This document shows, piece by piece, positions 37,991-45,653 of a stretch of 45,653 nt of DNA (position 1 is the stretch's first letter; the number at the start of each line of letters is the position of its first letter). The DNA lies in the IMG/VR virus record IMGVR_UViG_3300009597_000023, positions 1 through 45,653 of that record; one strand, given 5' to 3'. Source of the DNA: a virus. Under the pieces are notes generated by a model that had not been told where the DNA came from, searched no databases, and saw nothing but the letters and a program-made list of their open reading frames with translations. The translations under genes were made by a program, and so were the position numbers.

Positions 37991-38893
37991 CTAGGCCGGA
38001 AGGCCCGGTTCCGACACCGCAGGCGCGTCGGTCGCGATGGCCGCGTCCTGCACGGACGCGCCAGTCTGGAGCAAGTAGGCGAGCATACCGTCCCCGTGAA
38101 CGTTGAGCAGGAACTCGTCGCCATGGATACGGATGATGTTCGCGAAGTCCTCGGCCTGCTTCAGCTGCCACGGCGAGCAGATGAAGCGCCGCGGCGGCAG
38201 ACCGCCGCCGTCGATCGTGACCTCCATGCGCTTGTCGCGCGCGTTCTCCGGCTGCGGGAACGCGTGGTGCTCGGCGCCCTTCCAGCAGCTGTCGACGCCG
38301 AACAGGTCGAAGCGCAGATAGCCGAGCAGCCTGAGCAGCATGATCGCCCGCGTCGCGACCGTCACCCCGCCGCCGATCGGGCACCAGCGGCCCTGGCCGT
38401 AGTAGGCGTCCAGCTCGCGCTAGACCGGCGTGTCGTCGCCTGTGCTCGCGTGAAAGATCCAGACGTTTTCGCGCCCAGCGACCGCGTTCCACGTGTCCGG
38501 CGCGCACTGCGACGCGACCATGTAGCGGCACTGCGGCGTCACCGGATCGACGAAGCGCGCGTTCGACGGCCGCGCGTCGAGCACGATCTGCGTCCGCGGC
38601 TGCAGGTTCCGCTCGAGGCACCAGTGGTAGGCGCCGTTCATCGTCACCAGCTTCGCGCCGGCGAACACCAGGTCGCGCAGCTCGTCGGCCGTGTCGTTCA
38701 GGGTCGGCCCGCTGCCGACCAGGCAGACGCGGTCGCCGCGCGGCGGCACCGGATGCACCTGCGGGTGCTGCCGCCCGATCGCCGCCTGCACGTTCGCGAG
38801 GACGCCGTCATCGTCGACGTTGACCAAGCCGTTCGTCATCGCGTCGCCGAGGCGCGGGTCTGTGTAGGCGAAGATCGGCGCCAGGTCGCTCAT
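37991..38893 (-). pseudogene. DUF115/MptE-like protein interrupted by in-frame TAG
   Basis: The start MSDLAPIF at 38893 (ATGA overlap) runs to a TAG at 38420-38422 (codon 158), and the same frame then continues to 37991 (300 codons in all). The first part has CLVGSGPTLNDTADEL and AGAKLVTMNGAYHW. The second continues RELDAYYGQGRWCPIGGG and LRLLGYLRFDLFGVDSCW. Both parts belong to one Rossmann-like MptE/MAF domain. Readthrough, recent mutation or sequencing error are all possible; I see no amber-suppressor tRNA. Confidence 0.7.
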
Positions 38894-39495
38894 CGCTGCC
38901 TCAGATAGAAGGTCGCGTAGCCGAGCAGGTCGCGCGCGTCGACGACGACGGCGACCTCGGAGAACATGTCCCGCCACCACGTGAAGTGCTTGACGGTCTT
39001 GTGCAGCGACTCGCCGATCCAGACGCCGTAGGTGTCAGAGCTGGTCGCGACGCTGACGAACGCGCCCTGCCGCGCGACGGCGACGAGCCGGTGCGCGACG
39101 AGCATCGTCAGCGCTTCCGGAATGTGCTCGAGGACGTCGCAGCAGTAGGTGTAGTCGTGGTAGCCGAGCGGCCTCAGGTCGTCCCAGAGCGTCCGGATCT
39201 GACGGAACGGCAGCGCGTGCGCCTTGGCCTCCTCGACGCGGCCGTCGACGAAGTCGCAGAGCGTCACGCGGAAGCCGGCCTTCGCCAGCGCGAGCGCGCC
39301 CTTCCCGGTGCCGCAGCCGCAGTCAAGGACGTCGAGCCCGAGGAACTTGCCCTCGCTCGGCGCGACTCCGATCGCGTCAAGAAACACGCGGACGTGCATC
39401 TCCCCAGGCGAATGGTCGCCGTAGACAGGAATCGATGCGAAGACGTCCTCATAGAGCGCACGCTCACGTGCGCCGACTGGTGTCAGTCCGCTCAA
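38890..39495 (-). CDS. Class I SAM methyltransferase
   Basis: This 201-residue protein has a TTG start at 39495. LDVLDCGCGTGKGALALAKAG is motif I (in parts LDVLDCGCG and TGKGALALAK), followed by VTLCDFVDGRVEEAKA and the motif-IV-like YCCDVLEHIPEAL. It resembles small UbiE/SAM sugar methyltransferases. It is coupled to the DUF115 gene, suggesting a joint role in glycan modification. Confidence 0.78.
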   Translation of the reverse strand: MSGLTPVGARERALYEDVFASIPVYGDHSPGEMHVRVFLDAIGVAPSEGKFLGLDVLDCGCGTGKGALALAKAGFRVTLCDFVDGRVEEAKAHALPFRQIRTLWDDLRPLGYHDYTYCCDVLEHIPEALTMLVAHRLVAVARQGAFVSVATSSDTYGVWIGESLHKTVKHFTWWRDMFSEVAVVVDARDLLGYATFYLRQR

Positions 39496-39585
39496 GTCGG
39501 TCCTGGGTTGAAGTTTAGACGCGCCGGCCGGGTTCCGCCTTTAGCGTAAACGAAACCCGACCCTAAGTTAAACCTGAGCCGTTAG

Positions 39586-39599
39586 ATTAACCGGTTAGT
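39586..39599. promoter_or_regulatory. Palindrome copy 4 (imperfect)
   Basis: ATTAACCGGTTAGT differs at one base from the perfect copies. It covers the stop codon of the cold-shock gene and precedes the methyltransferase operon. Confidence 0.5.
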
Positions 39600-39831
39600 C
39601 GTCGACCGTGACATCCTCGGCGCGCGGCCCCTTCGGGCCTTCCGTGGCCACGAACTCGACCTTGTCGCCCTCCATGCAGTCGTCGAACCGCTTCGTGCCT
39701 GACCGCAGACCGCTGACATGGAAGAAGAACTCGTCGCCGCCGTCCGCCTTGATGAACCCGAACCCCTTGCGCCGGCCGCTGTCCATGTCCGTGACCAGCC
39801 GCGTGATGTTGCCCGCCTGTCGATTCGCCAT
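39595..39831 (-). CDS. Cold-shock domain protein
   Basis: This 78-residue protein has RNP1-like KGFGFIKADGG and RNP2-like EFFFHVSGL, followed by GDKVEFVATEGPKGPRAEDV. This is a single OB-fold that binds single-stranded nucleic acid. It ends the replication operon. Confidence 0.9.
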   Translation of the reverse strand: MANRQAGNITRLVTDMDSGRRKGFGFIKADGGDEFFFHVSGLRSGTKRFDDCMEGDKVEFVATEGPKGPRAEDVTVDD

Positions 39832-39852
39832 GCGCCGTCTCCTGCGAGATCC

Positions 39853-40059
39853 TTACCGGTTGTTCATTGCGACCGTCCGCTGCTGCGCCCGCACGGCCGA
39901 CCCCTCCTGTGCGTCCATTGCCCGCTCGCGGATCACCGGCACGTCCTCGATGATCCGCCACGCCTCGAGCCTGCTGCAGGTGCGCCTGTGCGCCCGGTCG
40001 GCCCGCCACATCCGGAGCCGCTTGATCAAGCCGGCGCCGATCCAGCCCTGCCCGTCCAT
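39853..40059 (-). CDS. Small basic protein downstream of ssb
   Basis: This 68-residue Arg-rich protein (LIKRLRMWRADRAHRRTC) has its start sharing a base with the SSB stop. Function unknown. Confidence 0.6.
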   Translation of the reverse strand: MDGQGWIGAGLIKRLRMWRADRAHRRTCSRLEAWRIIEDVPVIRERAMDAQEGSAVRAQQRTVAMNNR

Positions 40060-40493
40060 CAGAACGGGATGTCGTCATCGGCGATGCCGCCCGTCGGGCC
40101 TGACGGCTCGTCCGCGGCAGGCTGGTAGTCGTCGTCGTGCTCCTGGCGCCGCGACCCGCCCTGTCCGCCGCCGAGCAGCACGACGCGGTCGGCCTTCACC
40201 TCGGTCGAGTAGCGCTCGACGCCTTCCTTGTCGGTCCACTTGTTCGTCTGCAGCTTGCCGACGACGCAGACCGACTTCCCCTTCGTCAGGTACTGACTGA
40301 TCGCCTCGGCCGTCTTGCCCCACACGACGCAGCGCGTCCACTCGGTCCGCTCCTGCTTCTGGCCCTGCTTGTCGTTCCATGTCTCGGTCGTCGCGACGCT
40401 GATCGTCGCGACCGCCGTCCCGCCCTGCGTATAGCGCAGCTCGGCATCGCGCCCTAGGTTCCCGATCAACGTCACCTGATTCAAGCTACCCAT
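40059..40493 (-). CDS. ssb: Single-stranded DNA-binding protein
   Basis: This 144-residue protein has NQVTLIGNLGRDAELRY, WTRCVVWGKTAEAISQYL and VCVVGKLQTNKWTDKEG, the OB-fold of bacterial SSB. The C-terminal tail is acidic and ends DDDIPF, the tip that recruits partner proteins. Confidence 0.95.
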   Translation of the reverse strand: MGSLNQVTLIGNLGRDAELRYTQGGTAVATISVATTETWNDKQGQKQERTEWTRCVVWGKTAEAISQYLTKGKSVCVVGKLQTNKWTDKEGVERYSTEVKADRVVLLGGGQGGSRRQEHDDDYQPAADEPSGPTGGIADDDIPF

Positions 40494-40538
40494 GTCGGTA
40501 TCGTCCCTTCCTTATTGAGCCGCCTAGTTAGTAAAACG

Positions 40539-41129
40539 CTACGACCGCGAGGTCGCCTTGCACGCGTAGCCGGCTGCGCGCAGCTCCTCGATCAGCGACG
40601 CCTGCTCGTCGGCGTCCCGGCACGTCACGACGACGTTCGTCGCCGTCGCCGCGTCGAACTCGACGTGGCGCTTCTCCCGCTTCAGCACCGCCGCGAGGTC
40701 CAGTTCCGAGTCCGGGAAGTCGAGCGCCGAGTCCGCCAACAGCTCGTCCAGTTTGTCGCCGTCGAGCGCGGCCATTGCCCCGATCGCGTCGAACGTCGCC
40801 AGCACCCGGCGCTCCTCGGCCGGCGTCAGGTCGACGTAGACGACCGGGACCGGCGTCTCCTCGCCGCGCGTCAGCGCCAGCTCGGTCCGCAGGTGCCCGT
40901 CGATCATCGTCTCGACGCCGCGCTTGTCGCCCCACTCGGGCGACGTCCGCTTGTTGACGATCGCGTGCTGGATGAAGCCGATCTCGCCGAGCACGGTCGT
41001 CAGCGCGTCCTGTTGCGCGCGAGGGTGGATGCGGAAGTTCGCCGGGTTCGCCAACAGCTGCCCGGCCGGGACGTCGGCCGTGCCGAGAATCCGCTTGCCG
41101 AACGGCGCCGCGCTGCGCTTACGTGCCAC
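40539..41129 (-). CDS. ParB-like nuclease-domain protein
   Basis: This 196-residue protein has a GTG start. LLANPANFRIHPRAQ, TVLGEIGFIQHAIVNKRT and TMIDGHLRTELAL correspond to ParB boxes of the ParB/Srx superfamily. Phage members often accompany DNA methyltransferases or act as CTP/ATP-dependent switches. The exact role is unknown. Confidence 0.8.
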   Translation of the reverse strand: MARKRSAAPFGKRILGTADVPAGQLLANPANFRIHPRAQQDALTTVLGEIGFIQHAIVNKRTSPEWGDKRGVETMIDGHLRTELALTRGEETPVPVVYVDLTPAEERRVLATFDAIGAMAALDGDKLDELLADSALDFPDSELDLAAVLKREKRHVEFDAATATNVVVTCRDADEQASLIEELRAAGYACKATSRS

Positions 41130-41310
41130 GTGTCTTAGTAGCGAAATTATACGCTAGTCCCGCGCCACGCTTCCGGTTCTTGCAGGCTTCGCACCGATAG
41201 TCCGGGTAGGCGAACCGTTGTCCGCAGGCGCCACATCTGAGCTGGGCGCGGTGATTGCGGTGCCACTCGCGGCTTGCTTGACGCTGGCGGTCACGATCCC
41301 GGTATGGCAT
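41119..41310 (-). CDS. Small zinc-finger protein
   Basis: This 63-residue protein starts MPYRDRDRQRQASREWH behind AGGAG. It has RCGACGQRFAYPDYRCEAC, the common phage 'MPYKDxxKQR' zinc-finger type. It overlaps the gene at 41154 in another frame over 157 nt. Confidence 0.62.
   Translation of the reverse strand: MPYRDRDRQRQASREWHRNHRAQLRCGACGQRFAYPDYRCEACKNRKRGAGLAYNFATKTRGT
41146..41151 (-). promoter_or_regulatory. -10 box TATAAT before ParB-like gene
   Basis: CTAGCGTATAAT lies just upstream of the ParB-like start. It shares CTAGCGTA with the box before the BACON gene. Confidence 0.45.
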
Positions 41311-41474
41311 GCGAGCAGCTCCTCTAGCTCCTTGAGCGCGTGCGGGCGCTGGTGCTTCAGGAACACCCAGCGGTTCACGAACTGCCGTGACCAGACCTCA
41401 ACGGTGTCGCCGACCTCAAGAATCTCCTCGATTGGCTCGTCGCTGGCGTCTGGTCCGAATAGCGATGACTGCAC
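41154..41474 (-). CDS. Hypothetical protein downstream of dnaB
   Basis: The GTG at 41474 gives 106 residues (LEVGDTVEVWSRQFVNRW, HALKELEELLACHTGIV). The second half overlaps the gene at 41119 in another frame and is low-complexity, so the true 3' end is uncertain. Confidence 0.55.
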   Translation of the reverse strand: MQSSLFGPDASDEPIEEILEVGDTVEVWSRQFVNRWVFLKHQRPHALKELEELLACHTGIVTASVKQAASGTAITAPSSDVAPADNGSPTRTIGAKPARTGSVARD

Positions 41475-41476
41475 GC

Positions 41477-42784
41477 CTAGTCCCGCGCCAGGTTCGCGAA
41501 CTGCGCCAGTTCGGACCGCCACGCGAGCTTCACGACACCGACCGGCCCGTTGCGGTGCTTGGCGATGATGCACTCGGCGACCCCGGCGTTATCCGCCGTC
41601 GCCTTGTGCATCTCCTCGCGGTGCAGGAGGATGCCGATGTCCGCGTCCTGCTCGAGCGCGCCGCTGCTCCGCAGGTCGGAGATGTGCGGCCGCTTGTCCT
41701 TCCGCGCCTCCGGCGACCGCGACAGCTGCGAGATCGCCAGCACGAAGATCCCGAGCGACTTCGCTAGCCGCTTCAGGGACCGGCTGATGCCGGCGACGTC
41801 GCGCGACTCGTTGTCCGTCGTCCGGTCTGGCGACAGCAGCTGCAGGTAGTCGATCACGCAGCCGGCCAGCCCGCCGGCGTCCTTCGCGCGGCGGCACCAG
41901 GCGCCGATCTCGACGACCGTCGTCGCCGACTCCTCGATGACGAGCGCGTCGGTCGCGTCAGACGACATGACGGCCGACACCCGCGCCCACTCGTCGGCGT
42001 CCGCCTCGCCGCGCTCGAGCCTGACCGTCTGTACGCGCGCGCGCAGGCCGAGCAGCTTCGCGGCGATGTTCTGCTGGCCGGTCTCGAGCGGGAAGAAGAC
42101 GACGCGCGACCCGTGCCGCGCCATGTGGTCGGCGGCGCCGAGCGCCCAGGACGTCTTGCCGACCGACGGCCGCGCCGCGACGATTGCGAGGTCGCCCGGC
42201 CGGAACCCGCCGCGCAGCATCGCGTCGACGTCGGCGTAGCCGGTCTCGACCGGCGACCCGAGCGACCCGCTGTCTATGGCGTTCGCGTAGTCCCGGATCG
42301 CCTGGTCGGCCGAGACGAGCCCGCCGCCGGTCGTCCCGACGCACCGCAGCAGCGCCGCCACCCCATCCTCGACGACCTGCGCCGCCGTATCCTCGGCGTC
42401 GTAGGCGGCCGTGACGATCGCGCTTCCGGCGGCGATCGCAGCCCGTCGGCGTGCGTGCTCGCGGATCAGGCCGGCGTAGAACGGCACGTTGGTCGACTTC
42501 GGCACGCCGTTCGCGAGGCCCATGACGTAGACCGGGCCACCGACCTCGTCGAGCTGGCCGAGCCGCGTCAGCTCCTCCTTCAGCAGCAGCCAGTCGATCG
42601 CCTGACCGCGCTCGTGCAGCGACAGCATCGCGGCGAAGACGGTCCGGTTCGCCTCGCGGTAGAAGTCGCCTGGAGACACGACCGACGCCGCGACCGGGAG
42701 GTTCTGCGGGTGCACGAGGATCGCGCCGAGCGTCGCGGCCTCGGCGTCGAGCGAGTGCGGGAGCGCGCGGTCCTGCTTCACCAC
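41477..42784 (-). CDS. dnaB: Replicative DNA helicase DnaB
   Basis: This 435-residue protein has an N-terminal domain with LPHSLDAEAATLGAILVHP. The RecA-like domain has Walker A ARPSVGKTS (204-212), GCVIDYLQLLS as Walker B (about 305-313) and AISQLSRSPEARKDKRP as motif H3/H4. GTG codons at 42784 and 42781 are both possible starts; the latter overlaps the upstream stop. It unwinds DNA at the phage fork. Confidence 0.93.
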   Translation of the reverse strand: MVKQDRALPHSLDAEAATLGAILVHPQNLPVAASVVSPGDFYREANRTVFAAMLSLHERGQAIDWLLLKEELTRLGQLDEVGGPVYVMGLANGVPKSTNVPFYAGLIREHARRRAAIAAGSAIVTAAYDAEDTAAQVVEDGVAALLRCVGTTGGGLVSADQAIRDYANAIDSGSLGSPVETGYADVDAMLRGGFRPGDLAIVAARPSVGKTSWALGAADHMARHGSRVVFFPLETGQQNIAAKLLGLRARVQTVRLERGEADADEWARVSAVMSSDATDALVIEESATTVVEIGAWCRRAKDAGGLAGCVIDYLQLLSPDRTTDNESRDVAGISRSLKRLAKSLGIFVLAISQLSRSPEARKDKRPHISDLRSSGALEQDADIGILLHREEMHKATADNAGVAECIIAKHRNGPVGVVKLAWRSELAQFANLARD

Positions 42785-43230
42785 GCGAGCATTCCGGTAT
42801 GCAGGCGACGGCAGTACTCGGCCAGAAGCAGCGCGTCAGACGTATAGTGCGTGACCTTCATGTCCGGGAACAGCTCCTGCGCCCGCGCCTTGCTCACGTT
42901 CTTGTCGCCTCCAGTCAGGCACCGCATCGCCTGCTGCCACTTGCGTGGCGTGACCTCGTCGAACGGGATGCCGCAGGCGACGAGCGCCATTTCGAGGTTC
43001 CCGTAGCCGCGCCCGAACGTGAACGCGGACGTCACGCCCATCTGCGGAGACGACCTAACGAACTCGAGCGTCGCGATCGCATCAGGACCACACACGGAAC
43101 CGCTAGCGAGTCGCAACCAGTCGCAGACGTCGCGCTTCGTTTCAGGCATCTTGATAGCCAGAGCCGCACCGCCGCCTGAGACGACTGCCAGTCCGCCGCC
43201 GACGCCAGGATCGATCCCGATGTAGTTCAT
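42778..43230 (-). CDS. RuvC-like Holliday-junction resolvase
   Basis: This 150-residue protein has IGIDPGVGGGLAVV (first Asp), TLEFVRSSPQMGVTSAFTFG (Glu and conserved FxxG), VTPRKWQQAM and SDALLLAEYC (late Asp). This is the RuvC fold of phage resolvases. It is coupled by ATGA. Confidence 0.87.
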   Translation of the reverse strand: MNYIGIDPGVGGGLAVVSGGGAALAIKMPETKRDVCDWLRLASGSVCGPDAIATLEFVRSSPQMGVTSAFTFGRGYGNLEMALVACGIPFDEVTPRKWQQAMRCLTGGDKNVSKARAQELFPDMKVTHYTSDALLLAEYCRRLHTGMLAW

Positions 43231-43430
43231 GCGCGCGCCTTCGCCTTCCTGTAGGCCGCCGACCGCGCCTTCACGGCCTCGCGGTGCTTCTCGTAGTAGC
43301 GTCGCCGGTAGACCTTGTTCTTCCAGACGTGGTAGGCGCACGGCTTGCCGCCGCCGCAGACGATGCATCTCCCGGCCGAGCGCTGCTTCTCGCGCCAGCG
43401 CCCGGACGTCTGCGCCCTAGTCAGCGGCAT
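43227..43430 (-). CDS. Small zinc-finger protein
   Basis: This 67-residue protein contains RCIVCGGGKPCAYHVW and a very basic helix (RRRYYEKHREAVKARS), a type often seen next to phage recombination genes. Confidence 0.65.
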   Translation of the reverse strand: MPLTRAQTSGRWREKQRSAGRCIVCGGGKPCAYHVWKNKVYRRRYYEKHREAVKARSAAYRKAKARA

Positions 43431-43833
43431 CGATCCGCCTCGCCACCCTGGCCGCGCCGCGCGACGGGTCCTCGTGCTCCCAGACGACCATCGTGCGCCA
43501 GCCGAGCGCGCGCAGCTGGCGGCGGACGCGGATGTCGCGGCGCCGGTTCGCGTCCATCTTCCTGCGCCATGCCTCGCCCGAGGGCGGCTTGTAGTGCCGC
43601 GAGCACAGGTGCCAGAAGCAGCCGTGCATGAACACGGCGAGCCGCGTGCCCGTCCACGCGTGGTGCACGACGAAGTCCGGCCGCCCAGGCAGGCGGTTCT
43701 TGCGCCGCGAGAACATCGCGTAGGCCGGCAGCGTGGCGCGCAGCGCGCGGGCGAGCGCCAGCTCTGGCTTCGTGTCCCGCGACTTGATTGCCCGCATGAT
43801 GCGCGAGCGCGTGGCCGCGTCTACGCGGTCCAT
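43417..43833 (-). CDS. vsr: Very short patch repair endonuclease (Vsr)
   Basis: This 138-residue protein has IKSRDTKPELALARAL, LPGRPDFVVHH and VFMHGCFWHLCSRHYKPP, the Vsr signature with catalytic Asp and His/Cys zinc ligands. The C-terminus has GWRTMVVWEHE. Vsr nicks T:G mismatches that arise at methylated cytosines. It may be a self-repair tool or a nicking enzyme. Confidence 0.88.
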   Translation of the reverse strand: MDRVDAATRSRIMRAIKSRDTKPELALARALRATLPAYAMFSRRKNRLPGRPDFVVHHAWTGTRLAVFMHGCFWHLCSRHYKPPSGEAWRRKMDANRRRDIRVRRQLRALGWRTMVVWEHEDPSRGAARVARRIDAAD

Positions 43834-44474
43834 TAGAACAGCGCCGCCTGGCCGTCCGTGTCGACGTCGAACGCGACGTCCCGTACGGCCACCGTGACGG
43901 CTTCATTAGCATCGGCCTGCGCGACCTTCTCGGCCGGAAACGGGACAGGCACGGGCTCGGTCTCGGCGACGGCCACGGCGTCCGGCGTCTCGGCGTCCCA
44001 GCTTATCGCCTCCTGCCCGGTCGTGACCGGCTTGAACTGGCTCCAGTCGAACTTCGTAAGGACGCCGAAGTACTTTATGCGCTCGGCGTCGAACGGCGAC
44101 ACTGAGGCCAGCTGGCCTACAGTCGCCCCGGCGTCGAGCAGCCCGGCCACGGCGAACGCCAGTCGGGCGTAGTTGACCTCGAACCCGATCTCGAGCGCCA
44201 GCATCAGCGCCGTCGCACTGTCGGCCGTTACAGGCCCGACGTTGAAGGCCGTCGCCGTGGTCGCGCCGCACTCGCGCATTGCCGCGGCGAGGCGCCTGCC
44301 GTCCAGAACCGCCATGCCTGCGTCTGGCAGGTAGCCAACCACGAGCGGCCGCAGCTGGCCGTAGCGGCGCAGGGACGCCTTAAGCTTCTCGAAGGTCGCT
44401 GGGTCGTCGCGCTTCCATCCGCCGTCGCAGTCGAGCGCGGTGAGGTTCACCTGGACCTGGCCTAGCTGCTCCAT
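43833..44474 (-). CDS. ParB-like N-domain protein
   Basis: This 213-residue protein has LKASLRRYGQLRPLVVGYL and AVLDGRRLAAAMRECGA, the ParB/Srx superfamily boxes. DAGATVGQLASVS follows as a possible helix-turn-helix. The acidic C-terminus is low-complexity. It lies next to the TGT-like gene and may be linked to DNA modification. Confidence 0.75.
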   Translation of the reverse strand: MEQLGQVQVNLTALDCDGGWKRDDPATFEKLKASLRRYGQLRPLVVGYLPDAGMAVLDGRRLAAAMRECGATTATAFNVGPVTADSATALMLALEIGFEVNYARLAFAVAGLLDAGATVGQLASVSPFDAERIKYFGVLTKFDWSQFKPVTTGQEAISWDAETPDAVAVAETEPVPVPFPAEKVAQADANEAVTVAVRDVAFDVDTDGQAALF

Positions 44475-45286
44475 TTCACACCTTTCGAGACCCACAGGTC
44501 TGTCGCATAGCGTTCGACTGACGCCTGAACGCGCAGGTTGTGCGCCCACCTGCCGGCGAACGAGTTCTCGGACACGCCGTCGGCGATCTCGCCGTTCCAG
44601 CTGACGGCGAGATCGTCGCGCCAGTTCAGCCAGGCCAGCGTGCCGTCGCCGCGGGACGCCTGCACTACCCCCATTCCGGCGCCGCGGACGGCCGACGACG
44701 TGTCGGCGCTGTACACCGGATAGCGCTCGAGCACCCACGGCTGCGCCGACCCGAACAGGTGCACGCGCACGGGCCAGTACCGCTCGAGAAGCGAGAAGCA
44801 CCCGTCAAGATACGGCCCCACGGTCTCGCGCGTCGCGCGCAGGCCGCGCGCGGACGACGTGGCCATGCCACCGAGCGCGATGTAGTCGAACTCGACGGCC
44901 ATCGACTCGAGGAATTTCCACGGGCTGCCGCGGTGGTAGGTCGGGATCGGCCTGAGGCCGCGCGCGACCATCGCGTCGGTGTTCGCGCGCGTCGCGTCCG
45001 GGTCGCCGATCACATCGAGCGCGGCGTAGGCTGTAATAAGCGCGGCGTTCTCGGTCACGAACTCGCAGTATCGGCCGAGGTCGATCGCAGTCCCCTTCGT
45101 GAACGCCGAGAACGCGCCTGAGTCCATTAGCACGCGCCCGGACGGGAACTCGCGCTTCCATTGCAGCACGCGCGCGACCTGCGGCCTGTCGGCGTAGGTC
45201 GTCAGCCGGTTCGCCATTAGCCCGGCCGACATCAGCGCGGCCTCCTCGCTATCAGACCCCGTGCTGCCGGCGCTGTAGATGATCAC
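44462..45286 (-). CDS. TGT/DpdA-like 7-deazaguanine transglycosylase
   Basis: This 274-residue protein has a GTG start. GRVLMDSGAFSAFTKGTAID, YAALDVIGDPDATRANTDAMV and DYIALGGMATSSARGL follow the TIM-barrel pattern of the phage DpdA/queuine transglycosylase group (Asp nucleophile in DSGAFS). Such enzymes exchange guanine for a 7-deazaguanine in DNA. No preQ0-synthesis genes are visible, so precursor supply would be external. Confidence 0.7.
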   Translation of the reverse strand: MIIYSAGSTGSDSEEAALMSAGLMANRLTTYADRPQVARVLQWKREFPSGRVLMDSGAFSAFTKGTAIDLGRYCEFVTENAALITAYAALDVIGDPDATRANTDAMVARGLRPIPTYHRGSPWKFLESMAVEFDYIALGGMATSSARGLRATRETVGPYLDGCFSLLERYWPVRVHLFGSAQPWVLERYPVYSADTSSAVRGAGMGVVQASRGDGTLAWLNWRDDLAVSWNGEIADGVSENSFAGRWAHNLRVQASVERYATDLWVSKGVKWSS

Positions 45287-45653
45287 CTAAAAGAGCCCTT
45301 GCTGGCCTTCGCGCCCGCACACATAGGCCACCTCCTGCGCGCACTGCGGCAGCAGCGCCGCGATCGTCACCAGCGCGAACTCGCGCGGCATTTCCGCGTA
45401 GATCCGCTCTGCCGTCTCGAGATCGACGCCGGACAGGCGCGCCCTGAACGCCTTCGCGCCGGTGCTCAGCCCGTGCCGGCTGCGCACGCGCCAGCCCGCC
45501 GCGCCGAGCCACTCAAGCAGCTCGGCCTCGGTCGGTTCGTAGACGTGCGCCGCGTAGTGCGCCGCGTAGCCGCTGCGACCCGGTTCGGTAATCGGACAGC
45601 TGAGGTAGAGCAGCGTCTCCGGCTTCGCTAGCAGCGCGCACTGCCGCAGGCTC
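45287..45653 (-). CDS. Methyltransferase-like protein, 5' part beyond window
   Basis: Only the last 121 residues are visible. LLAKPETLLYLSCPI, AAHVYEPTEAELLEWLGAAGW and a C-terminal helical region resemble the end of small SAM-dependent methyltransferases. Its TAG directly precedes the TGT-like start. Confidence 0.6.
   Translation of the reverse strand, partial: SLRQCALLAKPETLLYLSCPITEPGRSGYAAHYAAHVYEPTEAELLEWLGAAGWRVRSRHGLSTGAKAFRARLSGVDLETAERIYAEMPREFALVTIAALLPQCAQEVAYVCGREGQQGLF

Overview
The window is a 45.7 kb piece of a GC-rich, tailed double-stranded DNA phage genome (or prophage). Nearly every gene reads leftward (minus strand). The genes are packed with ATGA or GTGA stop/start overlaps, which I used to fix many starts. 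Both ends are open: a glycosyltransferase-like gene runs off the left edge and a methyltransferase-like gene off the right edge. The host cannot be named. High GC, a BACON-type secreted protein and Sec-signal beta-helix proteins would fit a soil bacterium such as an acidobacterium, but this is inference.

In the direction of transcription (right to left) the layout is as follows. (1) 45.6-39.6 kb, DNA metabolism: methyltransferase-like fragment, TGT/DpdA-like protein, ParB-like protein, Vsr endonuclease, RuvC-like resolvase, DnaB helicase, a second ParB-like protein, SSB and a cold-shock protein. (2) 39.5-28.1 kb: methyltransferase, a DUF115/MptE-like gene split by an in-frame amber codon, a set of virion-type proteins, a secreted beta-helix protein, a tailspike, two paralogous beta-repeat proteins and a BppU-like protein. 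(3) 28.0-19 kb: many very small genes (a large share with CxxC zinc motifs), a signal-peptide protein, small and large terminase, a small two-TM protein (holin candidate), a KGG protein, a metallopeptidase-like protein and an excisionase-like HTH protein. (4) 18.6-11.5 kb: a 34-gene tRNA array in two blocks, specifying all 20 amino acids and including an initiator-like tRNA. It is interrupted by a GGQ peptidyl-hydrolase-like gene, a zinc-ribbon gene, a BACON/beta-helix protein, an HNH endonuclease and small ORFs. (5) 11.3-0 kb: the late head operon (portal, Mu F-like protein, coiled-coil protein, scaffold, major capsid, head-tail connectors), with glycosyltransferases and methyltransferases embedded in it.

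The most unusual points are these. The tRNA island contains three class II tRNAs with C instead of U at position 33, both glycine tRNAs with the same 3:70 mismatch, and a release-factor-like GGQ protein. N-terminal peptide motifs are shared between non-homologous neighbouring proteins (capsid and scaffold; four accessory proteins). A 14-bp AT-rich palindrome recurs at operon boundaries. A candidate structured RNA lies directly downstream of a TATAAT box. A sugar-modification cassette sits inside the head operon.

Seven genes are shorter than 60 codons; I found them by reading between the larger genes. No stretch longer than 300 bases lacks a gene. All functional calls rest on motifs and gene order read by eye; no database or folding search was run.
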